DNA of 48,731 nt from Candidatus Ulvibacter alkanivorans (GCF_003333325.1 NZ_QOLC01000061.1:1-48731); one strand, 5' to 3'; counted from the stretch's first letter, positions 6,386 to 15,628 are shown. Notes: generated from the sequence alone by a model not told the origin. Program-made: numbers and translations.

Positions 6386-6489
6386 GCGGGCCACGCCTCC
6401 TTACCACCTCGGCGTGCCGGGCTTTCAGCTATATCTCTTTCTCACTCCTCACCTCGCTCCAAAGAGGATGCCGCTTCTATCCCTGCCCG
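6386..6489 (+). repeat. Structured dispersed intergenic repeat, copy 1
   Basis: Key blocks in order: GCGGGCCACGCC, CCGGGCTTTCAGCTATATCT, an internal stem (ATCTCTTT with AAAGAGGAT), then GATGCCGCTTCTATCCCTG. I recognise this block order from noncoding repeats common in Flavobacteriia genomes. A second, inverted copy lies at 7547-7673 on the other side of the bestrophin-like gene. The in-frame extension upstream of that gene runs through this repeat and is therefore not real coding sequence. Confidence 0.6.
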
Positions 6490-6539
6490 AAGAAGGATGC
6501 CAAAAGATTTTGTACCTTAGAATCACTAACCGCACCACT

Positions 6540-7526
6540 ATGTATACCAAAAGAAAATACGGGTTCTTTATGACCCTCAATTGGTCTAAAAAACCCTTGA
6601 TCATAGGACTCCTCTACTCCGTAGCGCTCTTTGCCATAAGCTATTTTCTACAACTTACCTTTTTTATTCCTTGGCAACCCATTAGCGTAATTGGAATTGC
6701 CGTTGCATTCTATCTCGGATTCAAAAATAACAGTTCCTACGATCGTACGTGGGAAGCCCGAAAGATCTGGGGAGGTATCGTGAATACCAGCCGCACTTTT
6801 GGTGCAGCAACTGTATCCTTTGTAAAAGGCACTACCGACGAAACCATTAAAAAAGAACTGATCTACCGTCACATAGCTTGGTTAACTGCGCTGCGCTATC
6901 AACTACGCTTGCCACGTAGCTGGGAACACCCCAAAGGACGAGTAAAAAAGACCTATGCGCCTGCTGTTTCAGAAGACTTTAACGCATCGCTAAAAGAGGA
7001 ATTACACCACTACCTCCCCGCTTCCGAAGTAAGCCAACTGCTTACCAAATCGAATGTCGCTACACAACTACTTAAAAATCAATCGCAACGTTTGCAACAA
7101 CTCAGAGATCAAGACTACTTCGAAGATTTTAGACATATGGAGTTCCACGGACTCATCACCAGCTTATACACCGAACAAGGTCGTGCCGAACGTATAAAGA
7201 ACTTCCCCTTTCCTAGACAATACGCTTCTACCGCCTTTTGGCTATGTATGGTTTTTTGTGCCTTCGTCCCCTTAGGATTGATCGATGTTTTCAATACCAT
7301 GCAAGGATGGTTGTATTGGACCGGACCGGTGCTTTCTGCCCTAGTGATCTGGGTGTTCTTTTTAATGGAAATGATTGGCGACTATTCCGAAAATCCGTTT
7401 GAAGGTACCTATAACGACGTTCCCATTACGTCCATCGCAAGGGGTATCGAGATCGATCTACGTGAAATGATCGATGACACCAACATTCCCGGTCCCACTC
7501 AAACCGAAAACGGATTTTTAATGTAA
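6540..7526 (+). CDS. Bestrophin-family membrane protein
   Basis: A 328-residue membrane protein of the bacterial bestrophin (UPF0187/YneE) family, probably an ion channel in the inner membrane. Two N-terminal transmembrane helices lie at about residues 17-35 and 42-60, followed by the family motif SSYDRTWEARKIWG, a long charged cytoplasmic part, and two C-terminal helices at about 238-285 before the family's NPFEGTYNDVPIT segment. The ATG at 6540 is chosen because the 56 codons before it read through a repeat. The gene is monocistronic and bracketed by two inverted repeat copies. Confidence 0.85.
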   Translation: MYTKRKYGFFMTLNWSKKPLIIGLLYSVALFAISYFLQLTFFIPWQPISVIGIAVAFYLGFKNNSSYDRTWEARKIWGGIVNTSRTFGAATVSFVKGTTDETIKKELIYRHIAWLTALRYQLRLPRSWEHPKGRVKKTYAPAVSEDFNASLKEELHHYLPASEVSQLLTKSNVATQLLKNQSQRLQQLRDQDYFEDFRHMEFHGLITSLYTEQGRAERIKNFPFPRQYASTAFWLCMVFCAFVPLGLIDVFNTMQGWLYWTGPVLSALVIWVFFLMEMIGDYSENPFEGTYNDVPITSIARGIEIDLREMIDDTNIPGPTQTENGFLM

Positions 7527-7546
7527 CAAAATTGCTGTGTACGACC

Positions 7547-7673
7547 TGCGATAGGGATTGAAGCAAAAATCCTTTTTGTTGCCTTGAGAAAACTGAAAGG
7601 AAACAACAAAAAGATTGGAGCGAAAAGCCCGCCGCTGTTGGTTGCGCCTCGGCGAAACCAGAGAGGATCGCCC
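7547..7673 (-). repeat. Structured dispersed intergenic repeat, copy 2
   Basis: Read on the minus strand: GGGCGATCC near 7673, CGGGCTTTTCGCTCCAATCT, an internal 13-bp stem (AATCTTTTTGTTG with CAACAAAAAGGATT), and GCTTCAATCCCTATCGC ending at 7547. The block order is the same as copy 1, in opposite orientation. It fills the gap between the convergent bestrophin-like gene and dnaE. Confidence 0.6.
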
Positions 7674-7687
7674 AAAAACAACTGATT

Positions 7688-10600
7688 TTAATTCAGCTTA
7701 AACTTCACTTGTTCTTGCTCCAGTTCATGCAGCAATTCCTTACTGATCTTTATTTTATGTGTGCGACTTGGCATGTTTAGCTTCACTTTGTTCGCAACTT
7801 CGTACACCACAAAATGCAGCTGCTTGTCGCCCTTATGCATAGAGAACAGTTCTTTTAAATTGGATATACGATCGGCTTCCAACGATTCTATTGGCAGTTG
7901 CAAGGTGAGTTTACGCGCCTGTTGATCCATCACATCGTGCAATAACTGCATATGATTGTATTGCAGTCTCGGGTCTCCTTTTTTTCCGGTATCGCGATTC
8001 GTCCAGCCTTCTTTTACAAAGACCCGCGCGTAGATAAACGAATTAGGCACCAATAAATGTCGCCATTTTAAATACTCTTCGCCAAAGATCTTAAAGTCGT
8101 AGCTGTCTTCGTAATCTTCTACCGTAAAGATCGCCCAACCCTTACCGGCCTTAGATTCGCGGTGTTGCACTTCACTTACGATGCCACCAAAACACAATTC
8201 TCTATTTACGAACTTCTCCAGTTCGTTAAAATGCGCCACCTTACAATTGGTGAAATTTTGCATCTCGATCTTAAAATCGTCTAATGGATGTCCCGAAATA
8301 TAGATCCCTACTACCTCCTTCTCTAACTTTAGCTTTTTCATGGTTCCCCATTCTTCGCAAGGTGGTACTTCCGGCTCCGGAATTTGAACTTCACTGGCAT
8401 CGCCAAACAAACTCACCTGTGACGAGTTTTGGGTTTCTTGATAGCGCGCTGCGTATTTTAAGACCTTTTCTATAAACATGACCCCGTCCCCATCATCGTG
8501 TAGGTATTGGGCGCGATGCGTGTCGAAACTGTCAAATCCGCCGGCAAGCGCCAAATTCTCGAACGCCTTTTTATTGGCCGATCGCAGATCGATGCGCTTG
8601 GCCAGATCGAACACCGATTTATACTTTCCTTCTTTTCGTTCTTCAACAATGGTCGCCACGGCATTACCACCAACACCTTTAATCGCTCCCATTCCGAAGC
8701 GAACAGCTCCTTGATCGTTCACTGTAAATTTGTAAAAAGATTCATTGACATCTGGTCCAAGTACCTCGAGTCCCATGCGTTTACACTCCTCCATAAAGAA
8801 AGTGACCTGCTTGATGTCGCTCATATTGTTACTTAATACCGCAGCCATATATTCGGCGGGATAATGGGCTTTTAAATAGGCTGTTTGATACGCGATCCAA
8901 GCGTAGCAAGTGGAGTGCGACTTGTTAAAGGCGTAACTTGCAAACGCCTCCCAGTCTTTCCAAATCTTCTCCAGTTTTTCGGGGTCATGCCCTTTCGCTG
9001 CTGCTTGTTCGATAAACTGAGGTTTCATCTTATCGAGTACCGCCTTTTGTTTTTTACCCATGGCTTTCCGAAGTACATCGGCTTCACCTTTGGTAAATCC
9101 AGCCAATTTCTGCGACAACAACATCACCTGCTCTTGATAGACGGTGATCCCGTAGGTTTCTTTTAAGTATTCTTCCATTGCCGGAAGATCGTACGTGATC
9201 TCCTCCTCCCCGTGCTTTCTACGAACGAAACTTGGAATGTATTCCATTGGACCTGGACGATACAAAGCGTTCATGGCAATAAGATCTGCAAAGACGGTTG
9301 GCTTGAGCTCTTTCATATACTTCTGCATCCCGGCCGATTCGTACTGAAATATCCCAACCGTCTCGCCCCGTTGGAACAAGGCATAGGTCGCTTCATCGTC
9401 TAATGGGAAAGCATCTGGATCTAAGTCAATATTGTGTTTGTGTTTTACCAACTTTACCGTATCCTTAATAAGTGTTAGGGTTTTGAGTCCTAAAAAGTCC
9501 ATTTTTAACAGCCCGGCACTCTCCACGACCGAGTTGTCAAATTGTGTTACATACAGATCACTGTCTTTGGCCGTAGCTACCGGTACAAAATTGGTAATAT
9601 CATCGGGCGTAATAATTACACCACAGGCATGAATACCGGTGTTGCGAACAGAGCCTTCCAGTATTTTCGCCTGATTAATGGTCTGTGCTTCCAGGTCGGA
9701 TCCTTCCGAAAGATTTAGCAATTCGTTCACCTTAGGCAATTCGTCGCTTCGAAATTTACTTCGCAATTCCTGATCGGTCATTCCAAAGATCTTGTTCAGC
9801 TTTGTCATATTCGGGATCAGTTTGGCGATACGATCGGCGTCGTTTAACGGAAGATCCAATACACGCGCTGTATCGCGAATGGAAGATTTGGCTGCCATAG
9901 TACCATAGGTGATGATCTGTGCCACCTGATTGCTACCGTATTTTCTGATCACATAATCCATTACCCGACTTCTACCTTCATCGTCAAAATCAATATCGAT
10001 ATCGGGCATACTCACCCGGTCCGGATTTAGGAACCGCTCAAAAAGCAGATCGTAGGCGATAGGATCGATATTGGTGATCCCCAAACAGTAGGCCACTGCA
10101 CTTCCCGCAGCCGAACCTCGTCCTGGACCCACCGAAACATCCATATTTCGTGCTTCTCGAATAAAATCTTCAGTGATCAAGAAGTATCCCGGATATCCAG
10201 TCTTTTCGATCACATCCAGTTCAAAATCCAATCGTTCTTTGATCTCGTCGGTGATCTCGTTGTAGCGCCGCTCGGCCCCTTTGTAGGTTAGATGGCGTAG
10301 GTAGGCATTCTCTCCGCGATTACCGCCGTCCTTGAGGTCCTCTTCGTGCCGGAACTCTTCAGGAATATCGAATTTTGGAAGCAATACTTCTCGAGCCAAG
10401 GTGAAGGGTTCTATCTTATCGATCACTTCGGAAATATTGCTTATAGCCTCAGGAAGATCTTTAAACAAGACCTTCATCTCCTCCTGACTCTTAAAATAAT
10501 ACGCATCATTTGGCAAGCCGTAGCGATAACCACGTCCGCGACCAATTGGCGTGGCTTGTTTTTCTCCATCTTTTACACAAAGCAAGATGTCATGCGCGTT

Positions 10601-12040
10601 CGCATCTTCCTTGTTGATGTAATAAGTGTTGTTACACGCAACCATTTTCACCTTATGCTTTTCAGAAAATGAAATGAGCACATCATTAATACGTCTTTCT
10701 TCCTCGAGGTCGTGGCGCATGATTTCTATATACAGATCATCGCCAAATTGTTCTTTCCACCAAAGTAGCGCCTCTTCGGCTTGATTCTCACCAATATTCA
10801 AGATCTTACTAGGGACTTCGCCATATATACTTCCGGTAAGTACGATGATATCTTCTTTGTATTTGGCAATAACATTCTTGTCGATACGGGGCACATAATA
10901 AAATCCGTCGGTATAGGCGATAGAAGCCATTTTAGCCAAATTGTGGTAGCCGTTCTTATTCTTGGCCAACAGTACGATCTGGTATCCGTTGTCCTTGTGC
11001 GACTTATTTAAATGGTCTTCGCAAACAAAGAACTCACAGCCAACAATCGCTTTTAACTGCTTGTGCTGTTCGTCTTCAGAAAGACTGTTATTATAGTTAT
11101 TTACTGCTCTTGTAAAATGGAATGCTCCCATCATGTTGCCACTATCGGTTAGGGCTACTGCGGGCATTTCATTTGCAACGGCTGCATCCACCAAGTCCTG
11201 AGTGCTGGAAGTTGATTGTAGGATCGAGAACTGCGAATGGTTGTGCAAATGCGCAAAAGCGGTCTCTTCGAGGGTCGCGATGTTCTCTTTTATTTCTTCA
11301 GAAGAGATCTCTTGTGTGGTTGAAGCTGCCTCCAATTCCTTTCGGATCTTTTCGGAAGCTTTCTTCAAGTTGATATGGGAAAGCCCGATCAATTCGATTT
11401 CTTTCGGATTGGCTTCTGAAAATTGTTCGAAATAATCCGGTTGAACGTCTAATTCTTCCGAAGTGAACAATCGTCGGCGTACCAATTCGAGAAAACATCG
11501 AGTCGTCGCTTCTACATCGGCTGTTGCATTGTGAGCTTCTGCAAAGGGTTGATTAAACAAGAATTCATGTAATTCGGTAAGTGTAGGCAGTTTAAATTTA
11601 CCTCCCCTACCACCGGGGATCTGACAAAGTTGAGCAGTGGTCTCGGTACAGGTGTCTAATACCGGTAGTTCGGGCAACGGATTATCAAGTCCCAATCGAT
11701 GGAATTCGGCTCCCATAATGTTTATATCGAAGCCTACATTTTGCCCTACGAGAAATTTTGTTTTGCTCAATGCTTCGGAAAATTTATGCATCATTTCCCT
11801 AAGCGGAATTCCCTTTGCCTGTGCTAACTCGGTCGAGATACCGTGAATCTTTTCAGCATCGAAGGGAATGTTGAACCCATCGGGTTGTATCAAATAATCT
11901 TGATGCTCGATCACATTACCCATACCATCGTGCAACTGCCATGCAATTTGGATACAGCGAGGCCAGTTATCGCTATCGGTTACGGGGGCGTCCCAACGCT
12001 TGGGAAGACCAGTGGTTTCAGTATCGAAGATCAAATACAT
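7688..12040 (-). CDS. dnaE: DNA polymerase III alpha subunit fused to a proofreading exonuclease
   Basis: A 1450-residue replicative polymerase. Residues 1-190 are a DEDDh 3'-5' exonuclease: FDTETTGLP at 5-13, GQNVGFD near 99, and H-N-ATAD near 170. A linker leads to the PHP domain (AHLHNHSQFSIL, from 263). The polymerase core has GPGRGSAAGS (638-647) and the metal-binding PDIDIDFDD (679-687). The C-terminal part carries helix-hairpin-helix, OB-fold (ISGHPLDDF) and tail regions. The exonuclease fusion is characteristic of Bacteroidota DnaE and may replace or supplement a separate epsilon subunit. It stands alone, with a terminator of the preceding gene upstream. Confidence 0.96.
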   Translation of the reverse strand: MYLIFDTETTGLPKRWDAPVTDSDNWPRCIQIAWQLHDGMGNVIEHQDYLIQPDGFNIPFDAEKIHGISTELAQAKGIPLREMMHKFSEALSKTKFLVGQNVGFDINIMGAEFHRLGLDNPLPELPVLDTCTETTAQLCQIPGGRGGKFKLPTLTELHEFLFNQPFAEAHNATADVEATTRCFLELVRRRLFTSEELDVQPDYFEQFSEANPKEIELIGLSHINLKKASEKIRKELEAASTTQEISSEEIKENIATLEETAFAHLHNHSQFSILQSTSSTQDLVDAAVANEMPAVALTDSGNMMGAFHFTRAVNNYNNSLSEDEQHKQLKAIVGCEFFVCEDHLNKSHKDNGYQIVLLAKNKNGYHNLAKMASIAYTDGFYYVPRIDKNVIAKYKEDIIVLTGSIYGEVPSKILNIGENQAEEALLWWKEQFGDDLYIEIMRHDLEEERRINDVLISFSEKHKVKMVACNNTYYINKEDANAHDILLCVKDGEKQATPIGRGRGYRYGLPNDAYYFKSQEEMKVLFKDLPEAISNISEVIDKIEPFTLAREVLLPKFDIPEEFRHEEDLKDGGNRGENAYLRHLTYKGAERRYNEITDEIKERLDFELDVIEKTGYPGYFLITEDFIREARNMDVSVGPGRGSAAGSAVAYCLGITNIDPIAYDLLFERFLNPDRVSMPDIDIDFDDEGRSRVMDYVIRKYGSNQVAQIITYGTMAAKSSIRDTARVLDLPLNDADRIAKLIPNMTKLNKIFGMTDQELRSKFRSDELPKVNELLNLSEGSDLEAQTINQAKILEGSVRNTGIHACGVIITPDDITNFVPVATAKDSDLYVTQFDNSVVESAGLLKMDFLGLKTLTLIKDTVKLVKHKHNIDLDPDAFPLDDEATYALFQRGETVGIFQYESAGMQKYMKELKPTVFADLIAMNALYRPGPMEYIPSFVRRKHGEEEITYDLPAMEEYLKETYGITVYQEQVMLLSQKLAGFTKGEADVLRKAMGKKQKAVLDKMKPQFIEQAAAKGHDPEKLEKIWKDWEAFASYAFNKSHSTCYAWIAYQTAYLKAHYPAEYMAAVLSNNMSDIKQVTFFMEECKRMGLEVLGPDVNESFYKFTVNDQGAVRFGMGAIKGVGGNAVATIVEERKEGKYKSVFDLAKRIDLRSANKKAFENLALAGGFDSFDTHRAQYLHDDGDGVMFIEKVLKYAARYQETQNSSQVSLFGDASEVQIPEPEVPPCEEWGTMKKLKLEKEVVGIYISGHPLDDFKIEMQNFTNCKVAHFNELEKFVNRELCFGGIVSEVQHRESKAGKGWAIFTVEDYEDSYDFKIFGEEYLKWRHLLVPNSFIYARVFVKEGWTNRDTGKKGDPRLQYNHMQLLHDVMDQQARKLTLQLPIESLEADRISNLKELFSMHKGDKQLHFVVYEVANKVKLNMPSRTHKIKISKELLHELEQEQVKFKLN

Positions 12041-12140
12041 AGATCGAATTTAGAAGGTGGAATCAACAAGAGTAAAAATAAAAAAATGCAGCGCGATGCT
12101 ATTAAAAAGTTGTAAAGAGTTGTTCACATTTTTACATAAA

Positions 12141-12163
12141 AAATCCCGCATAAAGCGGGATTT
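12141..12163 (-). terminator. Terminator after the DUF2383 gene
   Basis: AAATCCCGC (12141-12149) and GCGGGATTT (12155-12163) form a perfect 9-bp stem with loop ATAAA, followed on the minus strand by TTTATG. It separates the stress-type gene from dnaE. Confidence 0.85.
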
Positions 12164-12183
12164 CTCCTTTTCATAGCGTTCCG

Positions 12184-12636
12184 TTAGGATACAACTACTT
12201 CAAAATTCTTAGCGCTTTGTAAAGCTGTTTTTACACTTTCACGCTGTTTGGTCAAAATCGATTTGGTGGTTGGTGGCAGTGTCGTATCACTAATAATTTC
12301 GTCATACTCTTCTACTGCTTTTTTCTCACCTTTTTGAACTTCTTCTAAGATCGCTTCTTCATCGTTGGAAGTGAACGTAGACTTTATGTCCATCCACGTA
12401 CGGTGCATATCACCGGTGGTACTTCCGCCTTTATCGGGAGTTTCCCCGAAGTTTCTAATTTCAGACTTTAATTCATGTCCAAAATCATAACGATGCTGGG
12501 CTTGACTTTCAAAGAATTGCTTCAATTTCGTATTGTCTACGATCTCTGCGGCTTTCTTATAACCCTTTTCAGCGTCGTAATTCTTTTCTAATAGTTCATT
12601 TAATTTCTTCGACATGTTCTCTGTATACTTCATCAT
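12184..12636 (-). CDS. PA2169-family four-helix-bundle protein (DUF2383)
   Basis: A 150-residue ferritin-like helical bundle. The ATG at 12636 is used rather than the TTG one codon upstream. Helix 1 has KLNELLEKNYDAEKGYKKAAE, helix 2 the pattern AQHRYDFGHELKSEIRNFGE, then a GGSTTGDMHRTWMD turn and a final pair of helices with glutamates (EEAILEEVQKGEKKAVEEY). Members occur in many bacteria and are often stress-induced; function unknown. Single gene with its own terminator. Confidence 0.75.
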   Translation of the reverse strand: MMKYTENMSKKLNELLEKNYDAEKGYKKAAEIVDNTKLKQFFESQAQHRYDFGHELKSEIRNFGETPDKGGSTTGDMHRTWMDIKSTFTSNDEEAILEEVQKGEKKAVEEYDEIISDTTLPPTTKSILTKQRESVKTALQSAKNFEVVVS

Positions 12637-12752
12637 CAAATATTTTATATTTATGCGATGATTTTAATTAATACATTAAATAAAAGATCATCACTTAACT
12701 TCGTTTCAATATACTCTAATATACCGTAAACAAAGGGCTTACACAAATAATT

Positions 12753-12799
12753 AACCCAAGCTTAATAGGTTTTAACAGAGTTTAACCTTCGCTTGGGTT
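12753..12799 (-). terminator. Possible hairpin after the lipoprotein gene
   Basis: AACCCAAGC (12753-12761) and GCTTGGGTT (12791-12799) pair around a 29-base loop that has its own short complementarities. It lies 36 bases past the lipoprotein stop. There is no strong T run, so it may be a weak terminator or other signal. Nothing else was recognised in the 198-base gap. Confidence 0.35.
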
Positions 12800-12834
12800 G
12801 TACTTTTTAATTTGAAATTATTTTAACAGTCTGT

Positions 12835-13641
12835 CTATTGGTAAGTGACGTTAAATTGACCTAGACTAATGCTGTGATTGTCTGTTTGAAATGAGAAAGT
12901 TCCTTTTATGATATTATTAGCCAAGTCATGCTCTACGATAATAATATTACCAGAGGTGGCTTGTTCGGAATCTGCTCCTTCAGAATAGGTGGCACCGAAG
13001 CCCATTTCAGGTAAGCTGTACGAACCAGTTTCTACATCAACCGGAACACGAATGGTAATGGTAATGGCTGTACTCGCTCCGGCAATAATAATGGAATTAC
13101 CACTATCAACTGCCGTGACGGTAAATGGGTTAAATGTAGCCCCGTCGACTTCGGCAGCAAAATTTCCGGCATTACCCGGCTCTTCCACCTCTTCACCAAA
13201 ACCGTAAGGCACACGATAAAAAATACCGCGCTGTACAACGAGTGTGTCCACACCCGGAATAATTGCAGTAAAGTTAAAAGTACCATCTACCACTTTTTCG
13301 CTAGTATCCCATCGAGTGATCTCCACCTTTCCGCTTCCATTAGGGTCTGTTGTAAATAGATTTCCTTCAATATCCTCAAAGGAGGCGTAGTTAGCAGATC
13401 CTTCACCTAGGGTATATATCCCTGCCTGAGGACTAGGAACCTTAAGGGTAAGGGTTTCGTCTTGCGTAATTCCTTGAATTAGAAAATCCCCATCTAAGGT
13501 TTCCGAAGCACGCGCATCGTTCGCCTTAAAGAAAACATCATCTAACGTTCCTTGCATGGCCGGGGTGTTATCTTGGATGTCTTCACAGGCTGAAAATAAA
13601 ACCAGTAAGACAGTAAAAAGGGGCATCAATAATCGTTTCAT
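12835..13641 (-). CDS. Two-domain DUF6252-like lipoprotein
   Basis: A 268-residue lipoprotein with signal peptide and lipobox LFSAC (cysteine at 19). The mature part is two related beta-rich domains: residues about 30-140 and 160-268 each pass through a GxYxL turn (GIYTLGEGSANYAS and GSYSLPEMGFGATYS), a following beta strand and a GTFNF/GTFSF strand (GTFNFTAI, GTFSFQT). This agrees with DUF6252-type proteins of Bacteroidota, probably anchored in the outer membrane. Function unknown. It is transcribed divergently from rpsP. Confidence 0.7.
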   Translation of the reverse strand: MKRLLMPLFTVLLVLFSACEDIQDNTPAMQGTLDDVFFKANDARASETLDGDFLIQGITQDETLTLKVPSPQAGIYTLGEGSANYASFEDIEGNLFTTDPNGSGKVEITRWDTSEKVVDGTFNFTAIIPGVDTLVVQRGIFYRVPYGFGEEVEEPGNAGNFAAEVDGATFNPFTVTAVDSGNSIIIAGASTAITITIRVPVDVETGSYSLPEMGFGATYSEGADSEQATSGNIIIVEHDLANNIIKGTFSFQTDNHSISLGQFNVTYQ

Positions 13642-13667
13642 AATCTTTAGAATAAATAGGTTTGCAA

Positions 13668-13675
13668 CAAATGTA
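13668..13675 (-). promoter_or_regulatory. -7 element of the lipoprotein gene
   Basis: TACATTTG on the minus strand, 26 bases before the ATG. No TTG at 19 bases. Confidence 0.4.
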
Positions 13676-13695
13676 AAATAAAATGGTTTAATCTG

Positions 13696-13727
13696 TTGAA
13701 TTTCAGAAAAAAAATATAGTATCTTTG
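13696..13727 (+). promoter_or_regulatory. Promoter of rpsP-rimM-trmN6
   Basis: TTG (13696-13698), 21-base spacer, TATCTTTG (13720-13727). Spacer slightly longer than the usual 19. Confidence 0.55.
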
Positions 13728-13774
13728 CCGTCCTTAATTATAACCGGGGTCGGGAACCCCAAAAATTAATTGAT
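13728..13774 (+). ncRNA. S16 leader with hairpin
   Basis: The short 5' leader contains the hairpin GGGGT-CGGGA-ACCCC (13746-13760) followed by an A run and AT-rich sequence up to the ATG. A ribosomal leader upstream of S16 has been proposed in Flavobacteria (from memory), which would let S16 repress its own operon. I infer the same here. Confidence 0.4.
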
Positions 13775-14347
13775 ATGCCCGTAAAGATAAGATTACAAAG
13801 ACACGGTAAGAAAGGAAAACCTTTTTACTGGATCGTGGCTGCCGATAGTCGCGCGAAAAGAGATGGTAAATACCTTGAAAAAATAGGCGTTTACAATCCA
13901 AATGTAAACCCTGCTCATATTGACATCGATGTTGATGGCGCAGTACAATGGCTTCAAAACGGGGCTCAACCAACCGATACCGCTAGAGCGATCCTTTCTT
14001 ATAAAGGAGTGTTGTTAAAGCATCACCTTGCCGGTGGTGTTCGTAAAGGTGCGTTGACCGAAGAACAAGCCGAAGAAAAGTTCAATGCTTGGTTAGAAGA
14101 AAAAGCGAAAGCTGTTGACGCTAAGAAAGACAAGCTAAGTGATGCTAAGGAAAAAGCAAAAGAAGAAGCATTAGCTGCCGAAAAAGCAGTAAATGAAGCT
14201 CGTATTGCTGAATCTGCCGAAGCTGAAGCGCCTGCAGAGGAAGAAACTACCACTGAAGAGGCTACAGAAGAAACAGCTACTGCCGAAGCCACCGAAGAAG
14301 CCGCTCCTGAAGAAAAGAAGGAAGCTGCTGCTAAGGAAGAAGAATAA
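13775..14347 (+). CDS. rpsP: 30S ribosomal protein S16 with acidic C-terminal extension
   Basis: A 190-residue protein. Residues 1-80 are canonical S16 ([30 protein letters not shown]), followed by an S16 tail and then about 85 residues of Lys/Ala/Glu-rich low complexity. Long charged tails are common in Bacteroidota S16. The protein binds 16S rRNA in 30S assembly. It begins an operon with rimM (12 bases on) and trmN6. Confidence 0.95.
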   Translation: MPVKIRLQRHGKKGKPFYWIVAADSRAKRDGKYLEKIGVYNPNVNPAHIDIDVDGAVQWLQNGAQPTDTARAILSYKGVLLKHHLAGGVRKGALTEEQAEEKFNAWLEEKAKAVDAKKDKLSDAKEKAKEEALAAEKAVNEARIAESAEAEAPAEEETTTEEATEETATAEATEEAAPEEKKEAAAKEEE

Positions 14348-14359
14348 AACGGCTGCGAT

Positions 14360-14884
14360 ATGCAAAAGAAGGATTGTTTCTTCGTAGGCAAAATCGTAAA
14401 GAAGTACAGTTTTAAAGGGGAATTACTTGTAAAATTAGATACAGACGACCCCGAACAATTTTTAGAAATGGAATCGGTTTTTGTGGAACAACACAACAAC
14501 TTGATTCCATTTTTTATTGAACACAGTTCGCTACACAAATCGACCCTACTTCGCGTTAAATTTGAAGAGGTAGAGAATGAAGCAGATGCAGATGCGCTAT
14601 TGAAAAAAGACTTGTTCCTTCCTTTGGCTGCCTTGCCTAAATTAACAGGAAATAAATTCTATTACCACGAGATCATTGGTTTTACCGTTTACGACCGGCA
14701 ATTCGGAAAGGTTGGTACTATCACGGCGATCAACGATGCTACGGCCCAACACCTTTTTGTTATTGCTCGTGACGAAAAAGAGATCTTGATCCCCATAAAC
14801 GACTCATTTATAAAAAAGGTAGATCGAACCGAAGGTGAGATCCATTTAGATGTACCCGAAGGGTTAATCGACTTGTACCTTTAA
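14360..14884 (+). CDS. rimM: Ribosome maturation factor RimM
   Basis: A 174-residue protein with the N-terminal beta-barrel (FFVGKIVKKYSFKGELLVKL) and the PRC-barrel (KFYYHEIIGFTVYD, then ILIPINDSFIKKVD). It assists 16S rRNA processing near the 30S head and binds S19. Directly downstream of rpsP as in most bacteria. Unlike many bacteria, trmD and rplS do not follow; a tRNA methyltransferase does. Confidence 0.93.
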   Translation: MQKKDCFFVGKIVKKYSFKGELLVKLDTDDPEQFLEMESVFVEQHNNLIPFFIEHSSLHKSTLLRVKFEEVENEADADALLKKDLFLPLAALPKLTGNKFYYHEIIGFTVYDRQFGKVGTITAINDATAQHLFVIARDEKEILIPINDSFIKKVDRTEGEIHLDVPEGLIDLYL

Positions 14885-14886
14885 CT

Positions 14887-15600
14887 ATGGACAAGCCATT
14901 TGAATTTAAACAATTTACTGTGCACCAAGATCGCTGTGCGATGAAAATTGGCACCGATGGGGTATTGTTAGGCGCATGGGCGCCACTGTCGCACCATCCT
15001 TTTTCTATTCTAGATATCGGTACAGGCACAGGTGTGATCGCACTTCAGCTCGCACAACGAAGTACAGCAACTCTTATTGATGCTTTAGAGATCGATCCCG
15101 ATGCCTATGAACAAAGTGTAGAGAACTTTGAGCGCTCGCCTTGGGGCGACCGACTTTTCTGTTACCACGCTTCGCTAGATGAATTTACCGAAGATCCGGA
15201 AGAACCTTATGATCTTATCGTTTCTAATCCGCCATTTTATTCTGCTAATTACAAAACCTCAGACATAGCAAGAGATACCGCTCGATTTAACGACGCCCTC
15301 CCCTTTAGTGAGTTAATTGCTTCGGTGTCGGTTTTATTGGCACAAGATGGGCTATTCGCTACCATTATTCCGTATAGTGAAGAAGCTGCTTTTATTGCGT
15401 TAGCTTCGGAAGTAAATTTATTTCCCAACAAAATTTGCCGGGTGCGAGGAACGGCAAATGCACCCATAAAAAGAAGTATGTTGGCTTTCAGTTTCAGAAA
15501 AAAACCTGCAATTCTTGAAGCGTTGACCATCGAAACCGAACGCCACAACTATACCGAAGACTATAAAAATTTAGTTTCAGATTTTTATTTGAAAATGTAG
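14887..15600 (+). CDS. tRNA1(Val) A37 N6-methyltransferase family
   Basis: A 237-residue class I SAM-dependent methyltransferase. Motif I is ILDIGTGTGVIALQLA (about residues 44-58), acidic ALEID follows, and the N6-adenine catalytic motif NPPFY is near 116. The N-terminal sequence (FTVHQDRCAMKIGTDGVLLGAW) matches the TrmN6/YfiC family, which methylates A37 of tRNA1-Val. Two bases after the rimM stop, so co-transcribed. Related enzymes can have other RNA targets. Confidence 0.85.
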   Translation: MDKPFEFKQFTVHQDRCAMKIGTDGVLLGAWAPLSHHPFSILDIGTGTGVIALQLAQRSTATLIDALEIDPDAYEQSVENFERSPWGDRLFCYHASLDEFTEDPEEPYDLIVSNPPFYSANYKTSDIARDTARFNDALPFSELIASVSVLLAQDGLFATIIPYSEEAAFIALASEVNLFPNKICRVRGTANAPIKRSMLAFSFRKKPAILEALTIETERHNYTEDYKNLVSDFYLKM

Positions 15601-15620
15601 GACGTTCGGCTTGTGATTTT

Positions 15621-15628
15621 TACATTTG
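15621..15628 (+). promoter_or_regulatory. -7 element of the acyl-CoA dehydrogenase gene
   Basis: TACATTTG fits TAnnTTTG, 21 bases before the chosen ATG. No TTG at the standard distance, so the call is tentative. Confidence 0.35.

Noticed and set aside
6372..6539. 56 extra N-terminal residues of the bestrophin-like protein
   Set aside because: This part reads through the dispersed repeat at 6386-6489, and known family members begin near the ATG at 6540.
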